Source: Haematococcus lacustris (taxonomy: Eukaryota; Chlorophyta; Chlorophyceae; Chlamydomonadales; Haematococcaceae). Taken from it: a stretch of DNA of 64,000 nucleotides. The translations under genes and the position numbers were made by a program. Location of the stretch: assembly GCA_030144725.1 (NCBI GenBank), contig JASKMD010000031.1, forward strand, positions 8,715,823-8,779,822, in the 5' to 3' direction. The notes below the pieces were generated by a model. It saw only the letters and a program-made list of their open reading frames with translations, was not told where the DNA came from and searched no databases. This document shows positions 53,725 through 64,000 of the stretch, piece by piece (position 1 is the first letter of the stretch; every line of letters starts with the position of its first letter).

Positions 53725-56700
53725 GTGAGTGCCTGCTGTGCTGTACCTGATGTAGTCACGTGTGCCTCTTCGCTCCAGGGACCGACAACGACCTTTGTAG
53801 CATTGAAGCGTTCCTCCGAAGCAACCCGCACTCCTGATGCCGTGGGAGCGAGCACATGCGAGCTACTAGCCAAGCTCTCCCCCGCCCTTGTCCGACCTTT
53901 GCTGCCCGGCTCCGATGGCAGGAGCTCCTTCCCCGCTGTGTCGAGCTACATCAGAGAAACTCAAAGCATCCAGCACGCATCCTCTCTGCCATCTCCCGGC
54001 TCACCACCACCCAACACCGCCCTTGCTGCTGCCATCAGCGATTGTGGGGCTGTGGGTGGCATGTTCCGTGTGACACCCCCGCACCCCCCCACCCCCTCAC
54101 CCCCTCACTCCCCTTCCTCTGACCACCTTCAGCCCCTCTCCGTTGGCATGACACAGCCAGTGCATCTGGGCCCGTGCATCTATGGAGATGAGGCAGCCGT
54201 GTGCTGCCTGAGCCATGCGTCGAGCCGCATCAAGCCATCCGAGCTCACCCTTGCCACTATCCATGAAGTGCAGCCTGCGTCAGCAGGGGTTGAAGGGGGG
54301 GAGGTGGGTCTTGCAAAGGGTGAGGGTCAGGGTATGAGGAAGGAGCAAGAGCAGGAGGAGTGCGAGGGAGCAGGGCAGAGGTCCAGCGCAGGGGCTGCAG
54401 CAGAGCTAGGGGCCAGACCCAGCAGGCTGCCACCCCCTCTGCACCTGCACCTGGACCTGGACCAGCTACAGAGCCCCCAGCCAGCCATGGACTCCAGCCC
54501 TCCTCATGAGCTGCAGCAGCCAGCCAGCTCCATCGTACCACCCCCTCCCAGACCCTCCTCTCGCACCACTGCCCCTTCAGCCCCGGCTGACCCTCTCTCC
54601 TCTCCAGCGGCGTCCTCCTCCGCCACCGCTGGTTCCTCGGCCTCCCACCCTGCCCACCCATCCCATTGCCTAGTTGAGCAAAAGAGAGTGCCCCACCCCC
54701 ACCCCTCCCCCGTCCCCCCAGCCCCCTCACCCTCGCCCCTCGCTAGACTCAGTCAGTTTGCCACCCGCCTCGCCCGCAAAAGCACCAACACTGACCAAGG
54801 TGCCATCCAGGCCCTGCCCCTGCCCAGCCCCACCCACACTGCTGCCACCTCCCCTACCCACTGCAGCCAGGCCATGCAGGACGGGCCCAGGGGGGTCAGG
54901 TCACCGCCCACCACCCCTCCCGCTGCACCCCATCCCAGGCAGGCAGCCCTGCCCAGCAGCCAGGCCTGCCAGCAGACTGCCAGCGCAGGGTCCGGGCGGA
55001 GTGGCAATGGCAGGACCCGCCCCCTCCCCACCCCCTCACCCCCCCTGGCAGAGGAGGTCGGGGCAGGGGCTGCGCCGGGCGTGCTGCTGCCTGCTGACTC
55101 TGGCCTGGTGACCCCCCCAGCGCGCCGCAACAGCTGCCTGGGTCAGCGGGGTCAGCGGTGCCGCGTGTGGGGCAGCAGCTGGGCGCCGGGCGATGAGCTG
55201 CTTAGCGAGGCGGTGGCTCCCCTCAGGCTGCCAGCAGGCCGGCAGGGGCGGGACGCCTTGGCTAAGGAGGGGGGGGGCGAGGGGCTACCCCCGCCCCTGG
55301 CCGCATGGAGGCAGCCCCACCATGGCCTGGGGAGGGACCTGCATGCGGCAGAAGGGCAGGGGCAGGGCCAGGGGCAGGGGCAACAGCAGGGAGTGGTCAC
55401 TGCTCCCCTGCTCAGCCACATGGGTGTCAGCACTGACTCTCCACAGCAGCAGCTGCAGCAGCAGTTGGGAATGGCTGTAGGGGTGGCTGTGGAGCCATGG
55501 GGTGGGGAGGGGGAGGGGACGGGGGCGCGGGAAGGGTGCGGGCTGGTGAAGGGGGGGGCCCTGGTGACACAGTGCCTGTCCTTGCCCCGCCGCCCTGAGC
55601 TGGCCAAACTCATCGCGGCATCACTGGCCAACCAGGTACACCGGGGAGGGGGGGAAGGGGAGGAGGGGGCGGGCGGGGCGGGGCGGGGCGGGGCGGGGCG
55701 GGGCGGGGCGGGGCGGGGCGGAGGAAGGGCAGGGAAGGGGTGGGGAGGGCAGGGGGGGGCAGGGGGGGTCAGGGGAGGGCAGGGGAGGGCAGGGCAGGCA
55801 TGTGAGAGGGCCTCCACCATATCCTGAGCCCCAGCCCTGACTTTAAGCTGGCCTGGTCCTGACTTTGACCCTCCTACCTGCCATGACCCTGACCCTGGTG
55901 TTGATCTGCCCCTCCAGGGTTACCACATGGAACTGCCACCAGCTGATGAAGACAAGTGCCCCAGCCTGAGGACAGCCACGCAGCCGCCACCCCTCCAAAC
56001 ACAGGCCACCACTGCCAGCCGCCCTAGCCCGTCTCACTCCCCCTCACTGCCTCGTCACACCCCCACCCCCACATCCCCACCCTCACTCCCTCATTCCCTA
56101 GCGCCTACAGCGAAGGTGTTGGGCAGTGGGCTGCGTGCTCACCCAGTCACTCCATCCCAGGCAAGCCTCCAGCCTCAATCCCCCAACACGGCCTTGGGCA
56201 GCCACCCCCACCCCCTCCCTCCCGCCTCCCTCCCCTCTCTGACCTTACCTCCCCAGCCTCCTGCCACAATGCCCATGATGCTACAGCAGCCAGCAGGCCT
56301 CCCCGGTCATGCCCACCCACCCCCACCTCCCCTCCTCAGCCGCCCGACCCACGGCTACGAATGGGTGGCCGGGGGCGACGCCTCAGACTTTAGTGGCTTA
56401 GGGGAGGATGAGGAGGGGGAGGAGGAGGAGGGGGAGGAGGAAGGGGAGGGAGGGAGGGGGGTGGCCCATGGCTCAGGGTCCCCCCCAAGCAAGGTTAGGG
56501 ATGGGAAAGCAGGGGGGCGGGGCCCGGGTCAGCTGGAGGAGGACAGTGAGCAGGAGGAGGAGGAGGAGGAGGCAGACCGAGTGGCCCTGGAGTGGATGAA
56601 CCAAGTGGAACCGCCAGAGGAGCCTTACCCCAACCCTCGTCCGTCCACCTTGCAGTCTGGCCAGGCAATGGTGGGCAGTCTGCCGTATGCAGGTCGGGGG

Positions 56701-57363
56701 GCTCAGGCCATGGCCAGCCTGCGCCGTTGCTCAGTGGGCTGGGGGCTGCCTGTGGGCCAGGCAGGGTCGGGCAAGGTAGGGGCCATGGGAAGGGGGCTAA
56801 CGAGTGCTGACCATGGGCTGCTGCTTGGGGCAGGGGGCGGGTGCAGGTCCATGGGTCGGGCAGGGGTGGGTAGGGTCGGGTGGGTAGGTGGTGAGGACCC
56901 TGGTGCGGGGGGAGGCCAGGAGCCACCAGCGGGGGGCGCCTCCCCCCTGATTCTGGCCAGGTCCCTGGGCAAGTCCCTGGGCAGAGGGCTGAACCTGGGC
57001 AGCTGGGCTGGAGGCAGGGCAGGAGGGGTGTCGGGCCCAGGGCTGGGCGCCAGTGAGGGTGGAGGCCAGTTTGGCCCACAGCCGGCTGCTGCTGTAGAGC
57101 GCAGCAGCCCCCCAGGCCCTCGGCTGGCGCCAGGGCGGCGGCACGAGGGTGCTGGCAGTGCTGGGGGGGCGGGGCCTGGTGGGCAGTGGGGGAGGGCGGG
57201 GGAGGGAGAGCGAGCTCAAGGCGGCAGCCCCGTGTGCAAGTCCCCGTCTAGTGCAGGGCAGCGGTCATGGCAGGGGCAGGGGCAGGGCGGGCAGCCTGGG
57301 TCTGGGGGGCGCCCAGTGGCAGTCCCTGGGTGCCGTGTGGTGGGCTGGCCTGGGCCTGTGTAG
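53725..57363 (+). CDS. Large low-complexity protein of unknown function, two exons
   Basis: Frame 53725-55635 (637 codons) meets a good donor (CAG/GTACAC). Intron 55636-55917 ends CTCCAG. The frame resumes in phase at 55918 (GYHMELPPADEDK) and runs to TAG 57361-57363, giving about 1119 residues. I do not recognise a domain. The first exon is rich in Pro, Ser, Ala and Gln. The second carries a strongly acidic block (EDEEGEEEEGEEEGE, and SEQEEEEEEADRVALEW) followed by Gly-rich sequence. Such composition suits an intrinsically disordered nuclear or scaffold protein, but that is a guess. High GC lowers stop frequency, so parts of the frame could be chance. The in-phase intron is the main support. 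The start is the first ATG and may be wrong, because an acceptor-like CGCTCCAG is at 53772-53779. Confidence 0.5.
55665..55722. repeat. Short GGGGC pentamer array in an intron
   Basis: About nine GGGGC units inside intron 55636-55917, the same pentamer and strand as the 4.35-kb array at 41890-46241, surrounded by AGGGG runs. Confidence 0.9.
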
Positions 57364-59185
57364 GCAACTGCCTGCTCGCCCGCCCGCCCGCCCGCCCGCC
57401 AGCCCGCCGCTGCATGCACTCCGCATGGTTGCTTGCATGGTTGTGCACATGCACATGGAGCATGCCATGCACATCAATCACACCTCGTGTCCATATAGAT
57501 GCTAAGGCTGCAGCACATGCTACAGTGCTTGATATGCCCATGCACACCCTGGGTTCAAATCCTGGGAGAGAGCCAATTTCTTGGTAGGCAGGGACATTCG
57601 AATAGAGGCTCGCAGTCGGATGTCCGAAAGCATAGGGGTTGGGGTAAGGGCTAGGGTAAGGGCTAGGGCTCAACTAACCCCACGCTATGTGATGCCAGAT
57701 GCTGGGATAGCCACTGGTGCTGGTGCTGTCGGGTGTGCTTGAGCAGCTGCTGACTCGGGGGCTGCGTCGTGTGGGCGGCTGCCAGGGCTGACCAGCCCAT
57801 GCCTTCACTCTGTGCTTGTCAAACGTGTGACGTGGATGGTCATTGTGATGTGCTTACGAATTAAATTGCGTACACACATCACACCAACCATACCCACCAC
57901 ACACACTGGCAATCATACCGAGGGAGGGACCGCCAGGGCGGCGTGTGGGGCATGTGATAGGGTCCCCACCAATTGGCACTGCGGTGACAGAGACCTGCAA
58001 ACCACCTGGCACATGGGGTCGGTTCTATACAATGTTGGGGTTGTGGTATGGTGTGTGATTGGTTTTCGCCCGGGGGCACTGCCAACAGCAAAGCACAGAG
58101 CTCACTGCTCAGGGGGTGCCTGTCAGTGTGGTGCTTGGTAGGCTCATACTGAGGGTTACTGCTACCACACAGACCTGCAAAGCACCTGGGGCGCACCTGG
58201 GGTTGTATGTTGTGCTAGGTGGCTGGGTCCCACTGGGAGGCAGTGCCAGTGAGCAAAGCATGTGAGCTAACTGATCTAGGGGTGTCGGGTCAGGTGTGGA
58301 TAGGGTACTGCCAGTAGGCTGGCTTGAGGCATGTGCCCATCCTCATCTTCCATGTGGTGTGCCTCTGTGCACTTGCAGGCAGACTGGTCATGTCATGTCA
58401 TGTCATGTCATGGTTTGTCACAACAGTTCCACCGGTGAACTAGATTGAAACAAGTGGCCATTTCTTGCAACATTGGCGCAATTGAGCCTGGTTCAGCGAG
58501 GGGGCAGCCAGGGGCAGCTTAAGGAAGGTCATGTTCTCACATGCAAAGGGCACATGCACCATGCCATGCCAGCAATGCCATGTTGGGCCATGCAGCCCCA
58601 TGTGCCGGGCGGGCATGGTAGTTAAATGGCGTGGATATACATTAGGGAGGTATATGGTGCATGGGATCTGCGGTGTGGTATGCGTTTGGCAAAGAATGTT
58701 GCAACATGTAATGCAAATGATAGTCATGCTGTCAAAGGTTCAAATCACTTTTAAAAAGAACACTGAAGCAGCCTGGTAAGAGCTTTTCTTGACAGGTGGC
58801 AGGTGGCAGGGCTGGCCAGCCAACCAGGCAGTGTGAGAAGGGTTGGGTATGAGGCAATGCGAAGAGGTTGGCATTTGGGCAGGCGGGTGATGTGTGCATG
58901 TGTGTGACGGAGAAAGAGGCGGACGAGTAGCCAGGAGAGGAGCCTTGGGTGGCTCAGATGTGTTTGGAGAGCGAGTGGTGTATGGCTGCGGGGTGTGTGG
59001 CAGCGACGTGTCTGTGTATGTGTCGAGAAGAGGGAGTCGAAGTGGCAATGCGCATGCTAGAGTGTTGTGGTTGATTAAGCGCGCTGTGACCCACTCTGGC
59101 CAACTGTTAGAAAATTACAGTCAAGCCATTGGATCGACTCGGGTAGTGTGTTATGTGCGACCCGGTAAAACTTAAGCAGGCAACA
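57364..59185. other. Intergenic repeats and 5' flank of Copia relic 2
   Basis: It contains a CCCG-rich run (57377-57404), a 12-bp repeat (GGGCTAGGGTAA)2 near 57648-57670, an imperfect ~170-bp tandem duplication (about 57990-58130 and 58170-58290, both with ACCTGCAAA and AGCAAAGCA), and (TCATG)5 at 58388-58412. The 5' LTR of Copia relic 2 should end at 59185 (CAACA), but I cannot place its start. No gene recognised. Confidence 0.5.
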
Positions 59186-61275
59186 GGTTATGGGCCCACT
59201 GCCTACCTGAAGAGCAGAGCAACCGTGCCGTCAGCCCCCGGTATCAAAACCTCGGGTGAAGATGAGCGCCACGGCGCCGACGGCTGCTGCGGCAGCTGTG
59301 CATACGCCGAAAGGGCCGAACTACGCCGATTGGAAGTGGGACTGAGCCTTCCGAGGGAGCAGCACCGGCCACGCCCGCGGGCAACGGCGCTCCAGCTGTA
59401 CGCGTACAACTAAGTTCACCTTCTGAGAGTGCAGCGCCCGAGGGCGGCCGTTCCGTGCCCGCCAGGTCAGTACCTTCCAGATCAGTGCCAGGCACCCCGC
59501 AGTCCCATCCTCCCGTCTTAGCCGACCTAGACAGGTGCGCGCATGCCTTTAGCAGTCTCACCCTTGATCGATCGCGCTACAGATTGCTGTGTGAGGCGCA
59601 CCGCACGGCCCGCGGGCTGTGGGATGCGCTAGCTCTCATGGCTACCCAGGAGCTGCTGGCCACGAGAGGCCCTGTTTTGGAGCGGATCACCCACCTCCGC
59701 ATGACCCCCGAGCAGCCAGTGACAGACTACTGGCTGCATGCAGTGCAGCTGCACACCACAGCCAACTAGTCAAGCAACTTCAAAGACACTATGCACTGTG
59801 CTGTCCGTGGCCTGACTCACCTGAGACCTGAAGATGTGACCTTTGCTGCAGTGCTTCCCCAGCTGCAGATGCAAGAGCAGATCCTGTGGCTCTCATCGCC
59901 CACGTTGGCCCGGCCGGGCGTGGCAGATCCAGCAACCGCGGCCGCAGCCGTGGCCATGGCAACAGCAGCAGTCCTGTGGAGATGTCCAGGAGGGTCTGCT
60001 ACAACTGCGGTGAGCCTGGCCACTACAAGGCAGATTGCACGCAGCCATGGTGTCCACCGAGCAAGCACTTCCCCCGGCTCGCACCAGTAGCCCCAGCAGC
60101 ACCCCTGTCCATCGTGTGCACCTGGCAAATAGCTTCCGCACTATTGCCTTCATGGGTGTGTGTGTGCAGCAGCAACAGATCAGCTGAAGGCATGTGGCTG
60201 ATTGACTCATCCTGCAGCAAGCACATCACCCCACGTAATGAGATGCTGCATGATTATCAGCTGCTGCAGCCACCACATCTTGTGTGCTAACAACAGCGTC
60301 ATGGCAGCGCAGGGGCATGGCACGGTCACGTTCAAGACAGAGGATGAGGAGTTTCAGCTGCAACATGTGGCTTCTTACAGTCTGCTGTCCCTTGGCAGGT
60401 TTGGAGGGCTGGCATCACGCCCAGATTCAGCAAGGCGGGCTGTGAGCAAGGGTGTCTCTTTGTCATCGACCAGCAACCCATTCCAGTGCTAGACAGCCCT
60501 AGCAGCCTGTGCATGGTTGCACGCATGGCGCAGTCACCCCTGCTGTGGCACTATCGCTTTGCCCACTCCAGCTGCCGCAGGCTGGCTGATATGGTAAGGC
60601 ACAGTATGGTGCTTGGCGTCAGCGCAGCGCATGCATTATGGGCAAGCAGCATAGGTGGGTGGAGCCGCAACATGCGGGTTTCAGCAGGCCTGCGCAGCAG
60701 GTGCTTGAGCTCGTGCACTCAGATGTGTGCGGGCCCATGCAGGTGGTTGCACTTGACGGCAGCATGTACTACGTTAGCCTGTCGTATGATTACAGCAAGC
60801 TCCTAGCAGTAATGCTAATCAAGCAGAAGTCAGACGCAGCCGTTGCCATCATTGACATGGTGAGAGCTCTGGAACGGCAGAGTAGCAGCAAGCTGAAAGC
60901 GTTGAGGTCAGTCAGGGGATTGTGCAGGCCTGAGATGACTGGCAGCGCTGAGCGCGTGAATCGCACAGTCCTCAACATGGTCAGGGCTATGATGGATGCA
61001 GTAACAACACCGAAGCCTCTTTGAGAAGAAGCAGCCAAGGCTGTGGCCATGGTACACAACGTCACCTCAATGGCAGGGCAACCCACCACCCGTGGGAGTG
61101 GCAGGGCAGCCCAACACCCTGCCATCCGAACATGAGTCGCTTGCTTTGCTTGGAAGCAGCCCACGCAACTGTTTGTCCTTGCCATGCTGTTCTTCCCCCC
61201 CAAAAGGCGATATGTAAGCGACATATGTATTATGCAGGGAGCCACATGGGTCAACCCAACCTACCAAATAACTGA
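59186..61275 (+). mobile_element. Decayed Copia retrotransposon relic 2 (gag-protease-integrase remnants)
   Basis: It starts with the primer-binding site GGTTATGGGCCCA at 59186-59198, the same as in element 1. Scattered frames then follow in Copia order: Gag start KGPNYADWKWD then TGA (59310-59350); UBN2 helices (HRTARGLWDALALMA, MTPEQPVTDYW); a zinc knuckle CYNCGEPGHYKADC (about 59997-60038); protease WLIDSSCSKH (Gly to Ser beside the catalytic Asp); GAG-pre-integrase SPLLWHYRFAH; and integrase HSDVCGPM. The second catalytic Asp region is deleted (KALRSVRG runs straight into RPEMTGSAERVNRT). Many stops and frameshifts. No reverse transcriptase and no 3' LTR found, so the right end is approximate. 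It is older than element 1. Confidence 0.75.
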
Positions 61276-61596
61276 CGACGTGCGGCAGCAGCTGATCGTG
61301 CAGTGGGTGTAGCTTGCTTTCAGAGCTTTCAGGGCTTGCTAACCTAGAAAGGTGATGTTGGGCAAAAAGTGATGACGGCTGCAGGAGAGGCGGGCAGGAG
61401 AGGCTCCGTGGCGAGTTGCAATGGCGCAACGACGCTGACTTCGACCTGTTTGTGGTGCATGTACAGTCCTACCCATAATGGTGGGGGCGAGCACAAGCTA
61501 CTTCAATACTGAGCAGCGCCATGTTGAATGGGTGCATGGACATGGACGATAATCAAACAGCCTGTAGCTGACAACCTTCAATCTGCTTCAATGGGC

Positions 61597-61690
61597 AGCA
61601 ATGCTGTGCTGCAGGCCTGTCCCAAGGTGGTGGGGAGACCTTACAATGGCCATCCAGACTAAAGACAGGCAGCCAACAGGAAGTTGTAGA
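61597..61690 (+). pseudogene. Fanzor pseudogene fragment, copy 5 (RuvC-II region)
   Basis: GTGCTGCAGGCCTGTCCCAA and the following bases resemble 38667-38697 of copy 1. The frame reads NAVLQACPKVVGRPYNGHPD, then stops, with further degraded similarity to DRLPGK. Only about 90 bp are recognisable. The flank just upstream (61515-61580) resembles 39455-39525, near copy 1. Confidence 0.55.
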
Positions 61691-62609
61691 TAGCGCCCCG
61701 GGCGGAAGCTCCTCTCTAAATCCACGTTGGCTTTAACAACTATGATATGCATGAGGTCACAGCGCAGTCATGAGGCGCGACATACTCTTTATTTTCTCAG
61801 TTCTTAGCTGTAGACAGCAAACCTCTAAAATAGCAGGTTACTGTAGACAGCCGGCAGCTTTGGACAGCAAGTGACTTTTGAGTCAAAAGTTTTGACATTG
61901 AGGAGAGTAGGGGCTGGGTGAACACGAGCCAACCTCCAAAGGAACGCAACTGAATGGAATGGAACTGAACGGATGGCAAGGAAGGGATGCAAAGGTAGGG
62001 AGTCGTACGGGATTGTGAAGCCTTATGGCATCAGGGCGTTACAAGCCATTCCTTGCAGTCACACTTGCCTGAACCAGGTCGCCGTGCAAGCTTCCTGCTG
62101 CTGAGCTGCACGGGAGCCCCAACATCATATATCTTGCACAGCCATGTGCCCTAGGGGCCCCAGGGCCAGGCACCTGATCTGGCCTTTGAAGTAAGCGATG
62201 AACCCCAGCCGCTGCTTTTGCCATACCAACATCCAATGTCAGCCAGTTGCTCAACATTGGCCTAGCATGTATCTGTAGATGTACAAGCAGCTGCTACCTC
62301 CCGTTGTGCACTTCCACGCCTTGCCACAGGTTCAGCTCCCATTGTTTCCACCAAGCTCCAGCCACCGTATCCATGCTGCATGTTGCATGCTGCATGCGTT
62401 GGCATGGCAGCACATGACCCTCCACACAGCATCATAACTCTGCACTTGTAATCTTTACCAAGCAGTGGTTGCGTAGTCAGCGCTCGATGCAGCTGTTCAT
62501 CCTTGCCGTGCAGTTTGCACTTTTCATCTAAACATCTGAACGTATTCATACATCACCCTAACCAAGCAATGGTTCCATAGTCAGCACTCACATAGGCAGT
62601 CACATGGTA
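61691..62609. other. Intergenic region, no supported gene
   Basis: It holds a ~40-bp match (61746-61786) to the inner end of the palindrome arms and a TTAGCTGTAGACAGCAAACC-type repeat pair near 61803-61870. No coding region recognised. Confidence 0.5.
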
Positions 62610-62886
62610 CAGCTCCCTTGTCCCTCACTAGGGCCTCCATTTGAGCCGGACTAGTAGTAGCCACTAGCAGCCACTAGCAGGAGTATACTAGTGGGCAATA
62701 GTGGCCCGACTCAAATGGTGTTATTGGGCTGTGTGGAGTAAACCCAGTGCACATGGTGCATGAGCGCCTACCACCTACATTATTGCCTGACCCGTTAGTG
62801 CTATCGTGTAGAGTTGGCATGACAAAACATGCACTAATTGTAAGCTGATGACAGCTCAAGAAGGGGGGGCACCCACTAGCAGGCTG
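62610..62886 (-). ncRNA. Candidate guide-RNA region and element end 3' of Fanzor copy 4
   Basis: Nearly identical to 49911-50174 beside copy 2. It has the shared motif (minus TGCATGTTTTGTCATGCCAA, 62833-62814) and the 82-nt imperfect hairpin (62637-62718). Substitutions in the hairpin are few, and both outer stem ends are unchanged. Confidence 0.4.
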
Positions 62887-63050
62887 CTACTGCTGCTGCT
62901 GGGCCTTGGGAGGCTTGTCTCGCAGCCGCTTGTAGCCCAGGCCAGGGTACTCCTTGCCCTTGGCTGGCAGAGCTCCCTGGTCTGGCCAGTAGCACAGCTG
63001 CAGCGGCCGCCACCTGCTCTCCCCAATGCGCTGCATGTTCAGCGCTGCTT
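62887..63050 (-). pseudogene. Fanzor pseudogene fragment, copy 4 (C-terminal tail)
   Basis: The minus strand reads ALNMQRIGESRWRPLQLCYW, then ALPAKGKEYPGLGYKRL and KPPKAQQQQ, to TAG 62889-62887. It keeps only the last ~54 codons, with the RuvC-III Asp lost. Similarity to other copies begins near 63049. With its 3' flank it forms a ~440-bp 3'-terminal remnant of a Fanzor element. Confidence 0.75.
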
Positions 63051-64000
63051 GCCTGAAGGGGAACGAGACGCTGCGATGGAACCAACAGGAGCGACGGGTG
63101 ATTACACAGCGCGTAACTCACGTAGCCCACAGTCGGCTAGGGACACGAACCTTTCTGTTTCTTTCCCGGGTCCTTCTTGTGCTTGTCGCTACCCTTCCAC
63201 TTCTTCTTAGCCATCACGCGATGCGCAGTGCGACGGGCGTTGGCCTTTTCAAGCAACTTGGGTTTCCGGTGAAAATACACAGTTATGTGACGCTACATTC
63301 GTCGGCTACACTGAAGCTGGATGATTGAACGCGACTAGCACGCTGCAACTCTGCCAATCAGGGGTCATCCCTGCAGGGCTCGTGAGTGAATGACATGTTC
63401 CAACCCAGCCACCTGCCCAGGAGAGGGCTCTGGGTTTGGCACTGGGCCAGGTGCAGCAGGAGGGGGCTGGGAAGACTAGTGAGGGGGCAGTGGCCTGGCC
63501 AGGGGGAGGGGGGAGAGCCGGCACATCATGGCACCACATGAAACCTCGCACGAGCTTGCCATGCCGTCGGTCACAAGCTGCGTACAGCAGTTTTTGACCC
63601 ACCCACAAGTCACATGGCGTGCTTCCCATAGTACGGCACAAGCACAAGTTACAGTCACAGGGCGTGCTTCCCATGGTGTGGCATCATGAGGCTCCCTGAC
63701 AGGCAGCCTGGCCAAGGGACTAGCCGTGCACCAGGTTGTTTCTTTTTTCCCGCACTATGTACAGCGTTCACAACATTTCAAATGGCTCCTTGCGCTATGC
63801 ATTGGTCCCTTTGCGGACTGTGCTGCGACACGGCTATGCCAATGCTGCCACAGTCAAAGCTGACACAGTCTGAGCTGACACGGCTAACAACCTCGGTAAC
63901 AGCACGGCCATGCTTGATGCATGATGCATGCCTGCCCAGGCCACAGCCAGCCTGAGCTTGATCCCTATTTGGGGTATCAAGGGTATGGCTGTTGCCTGCT
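63051..64000. other. Right-edge region, no supported gene
   Basis: It contains the repeats shared with 53138 and 53668-53727 (63311-63386) and a ~45-bp imperfect tandem duplication with GCGTGCTTCCCAT (about 63612-63690). Short frames have no recognised motif. Confidence 0.5.

Noticed and set aside
57552..57562. tRNA-like B box GGTTCAAATCC
   Set aside because: A T arm with wobble pairs is possible, but no matching 5' acceptor strand exists upstream. At most a SINE relic.
57648..57670. Telomere-like GGGCTAGGGTAA repeat
   Set aside because: Only two units, and the motif is not the TTTTAGGG telomere repeat of Chlamydomonas. No sign of a chromosome end.

Overview
This window looks like nuclear DNA of a chlamydomonadalean green alga. 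The base composition is very GC-rich. Genes are split by short GT-AG introns, and one intron appears to be GC-AG. Introns and intergenic DNA are full of GC-rich micro- and minisatellites. Several protein families (mTERF repeats, a MOS1/PRRC2-type protein, a hydroxyproline-rich surface protein, Fanzor/TnpB-like proteins) fit algal genomes. From memory, the Fanzor-like C-terminus resembles proteins of Haematococcus, but I could not search, so the genus is only a suggestion. All gene models are read by hand from splice-site and phase agreement.

Layout. 1-5605: the 3' end of a MutS-homologue mismatch-repair gene (MSH6/MSH7 type). Its last coding exon is split by a complete Copia-type LTR retrotransposon (1385-5506; identical-length 234-bp LTRs, GTCGG target duplication). 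That element carries gag-protease-integrase but has lost almost all of its reverse transcriptase. 7.1-10.6 kb: a GGGCT pentamer array, a four-exon SAM-dependent methyltransferase (minus), and a DUF819 membrane-protein gene whose pieces are in permuted order. 10.7-17.2 kb: an eight-exon mTERF-repeat protein (plus) whose introns hold a kinase pseudogene and expanded GGGGCA arrays. 17.3-23.6 kb: a dispersed repeat, a hAT-like transposase remnant, a 4.5-kb pure CTGCC array and a 500-N assembly gap.

23.6-28.9 kb: the 3' part of a Gypsy-type retrotransposon whose integrase is fused to a PHD finger. It is present twice as a 2 x 2504-bp palindrome with a 14-bp centre. 30.1-37.0 kb: an eight-exon MOS1/PRRC2 (BAT2_N) homologue of about 2000 residues (minus). 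37.7-41.7 kb: Fanzor-like pseudogene 1 and repeat debris. 41.9-46.2 kb: a 4.35-kb GGGGC array. 47.4-48.5 kb: a secreted, membrane-anchored proline-rich protein (minus).

49.9-52.4 kb: two Fanzor-like pseudogenes in inverted arrangement, each with a related non-coding 3' flank. 53.7-57.4 kb: a two-exon low-complexity protein of unknown function. 59.2-61.3 kb: a decayed second Copia element with the same unusual primer-binding site. 61.6-63.1 kb: two more Fanzor fragments, one with the same 3' flank.

The most interesting signal is the set of five Fanzor (eukaryotic TnpB-like, RNA-guided nuclease family) relics. At least four share a motif just past the stop codon. Two copies share a ~265-bp flank ending in an 82-nt imperfect hairpin, which is a candidate guide (omega/f) RNA and element end. 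The Fanzor copies seen here are broken, so an intact source copy should be sought elsewhere in the genome.
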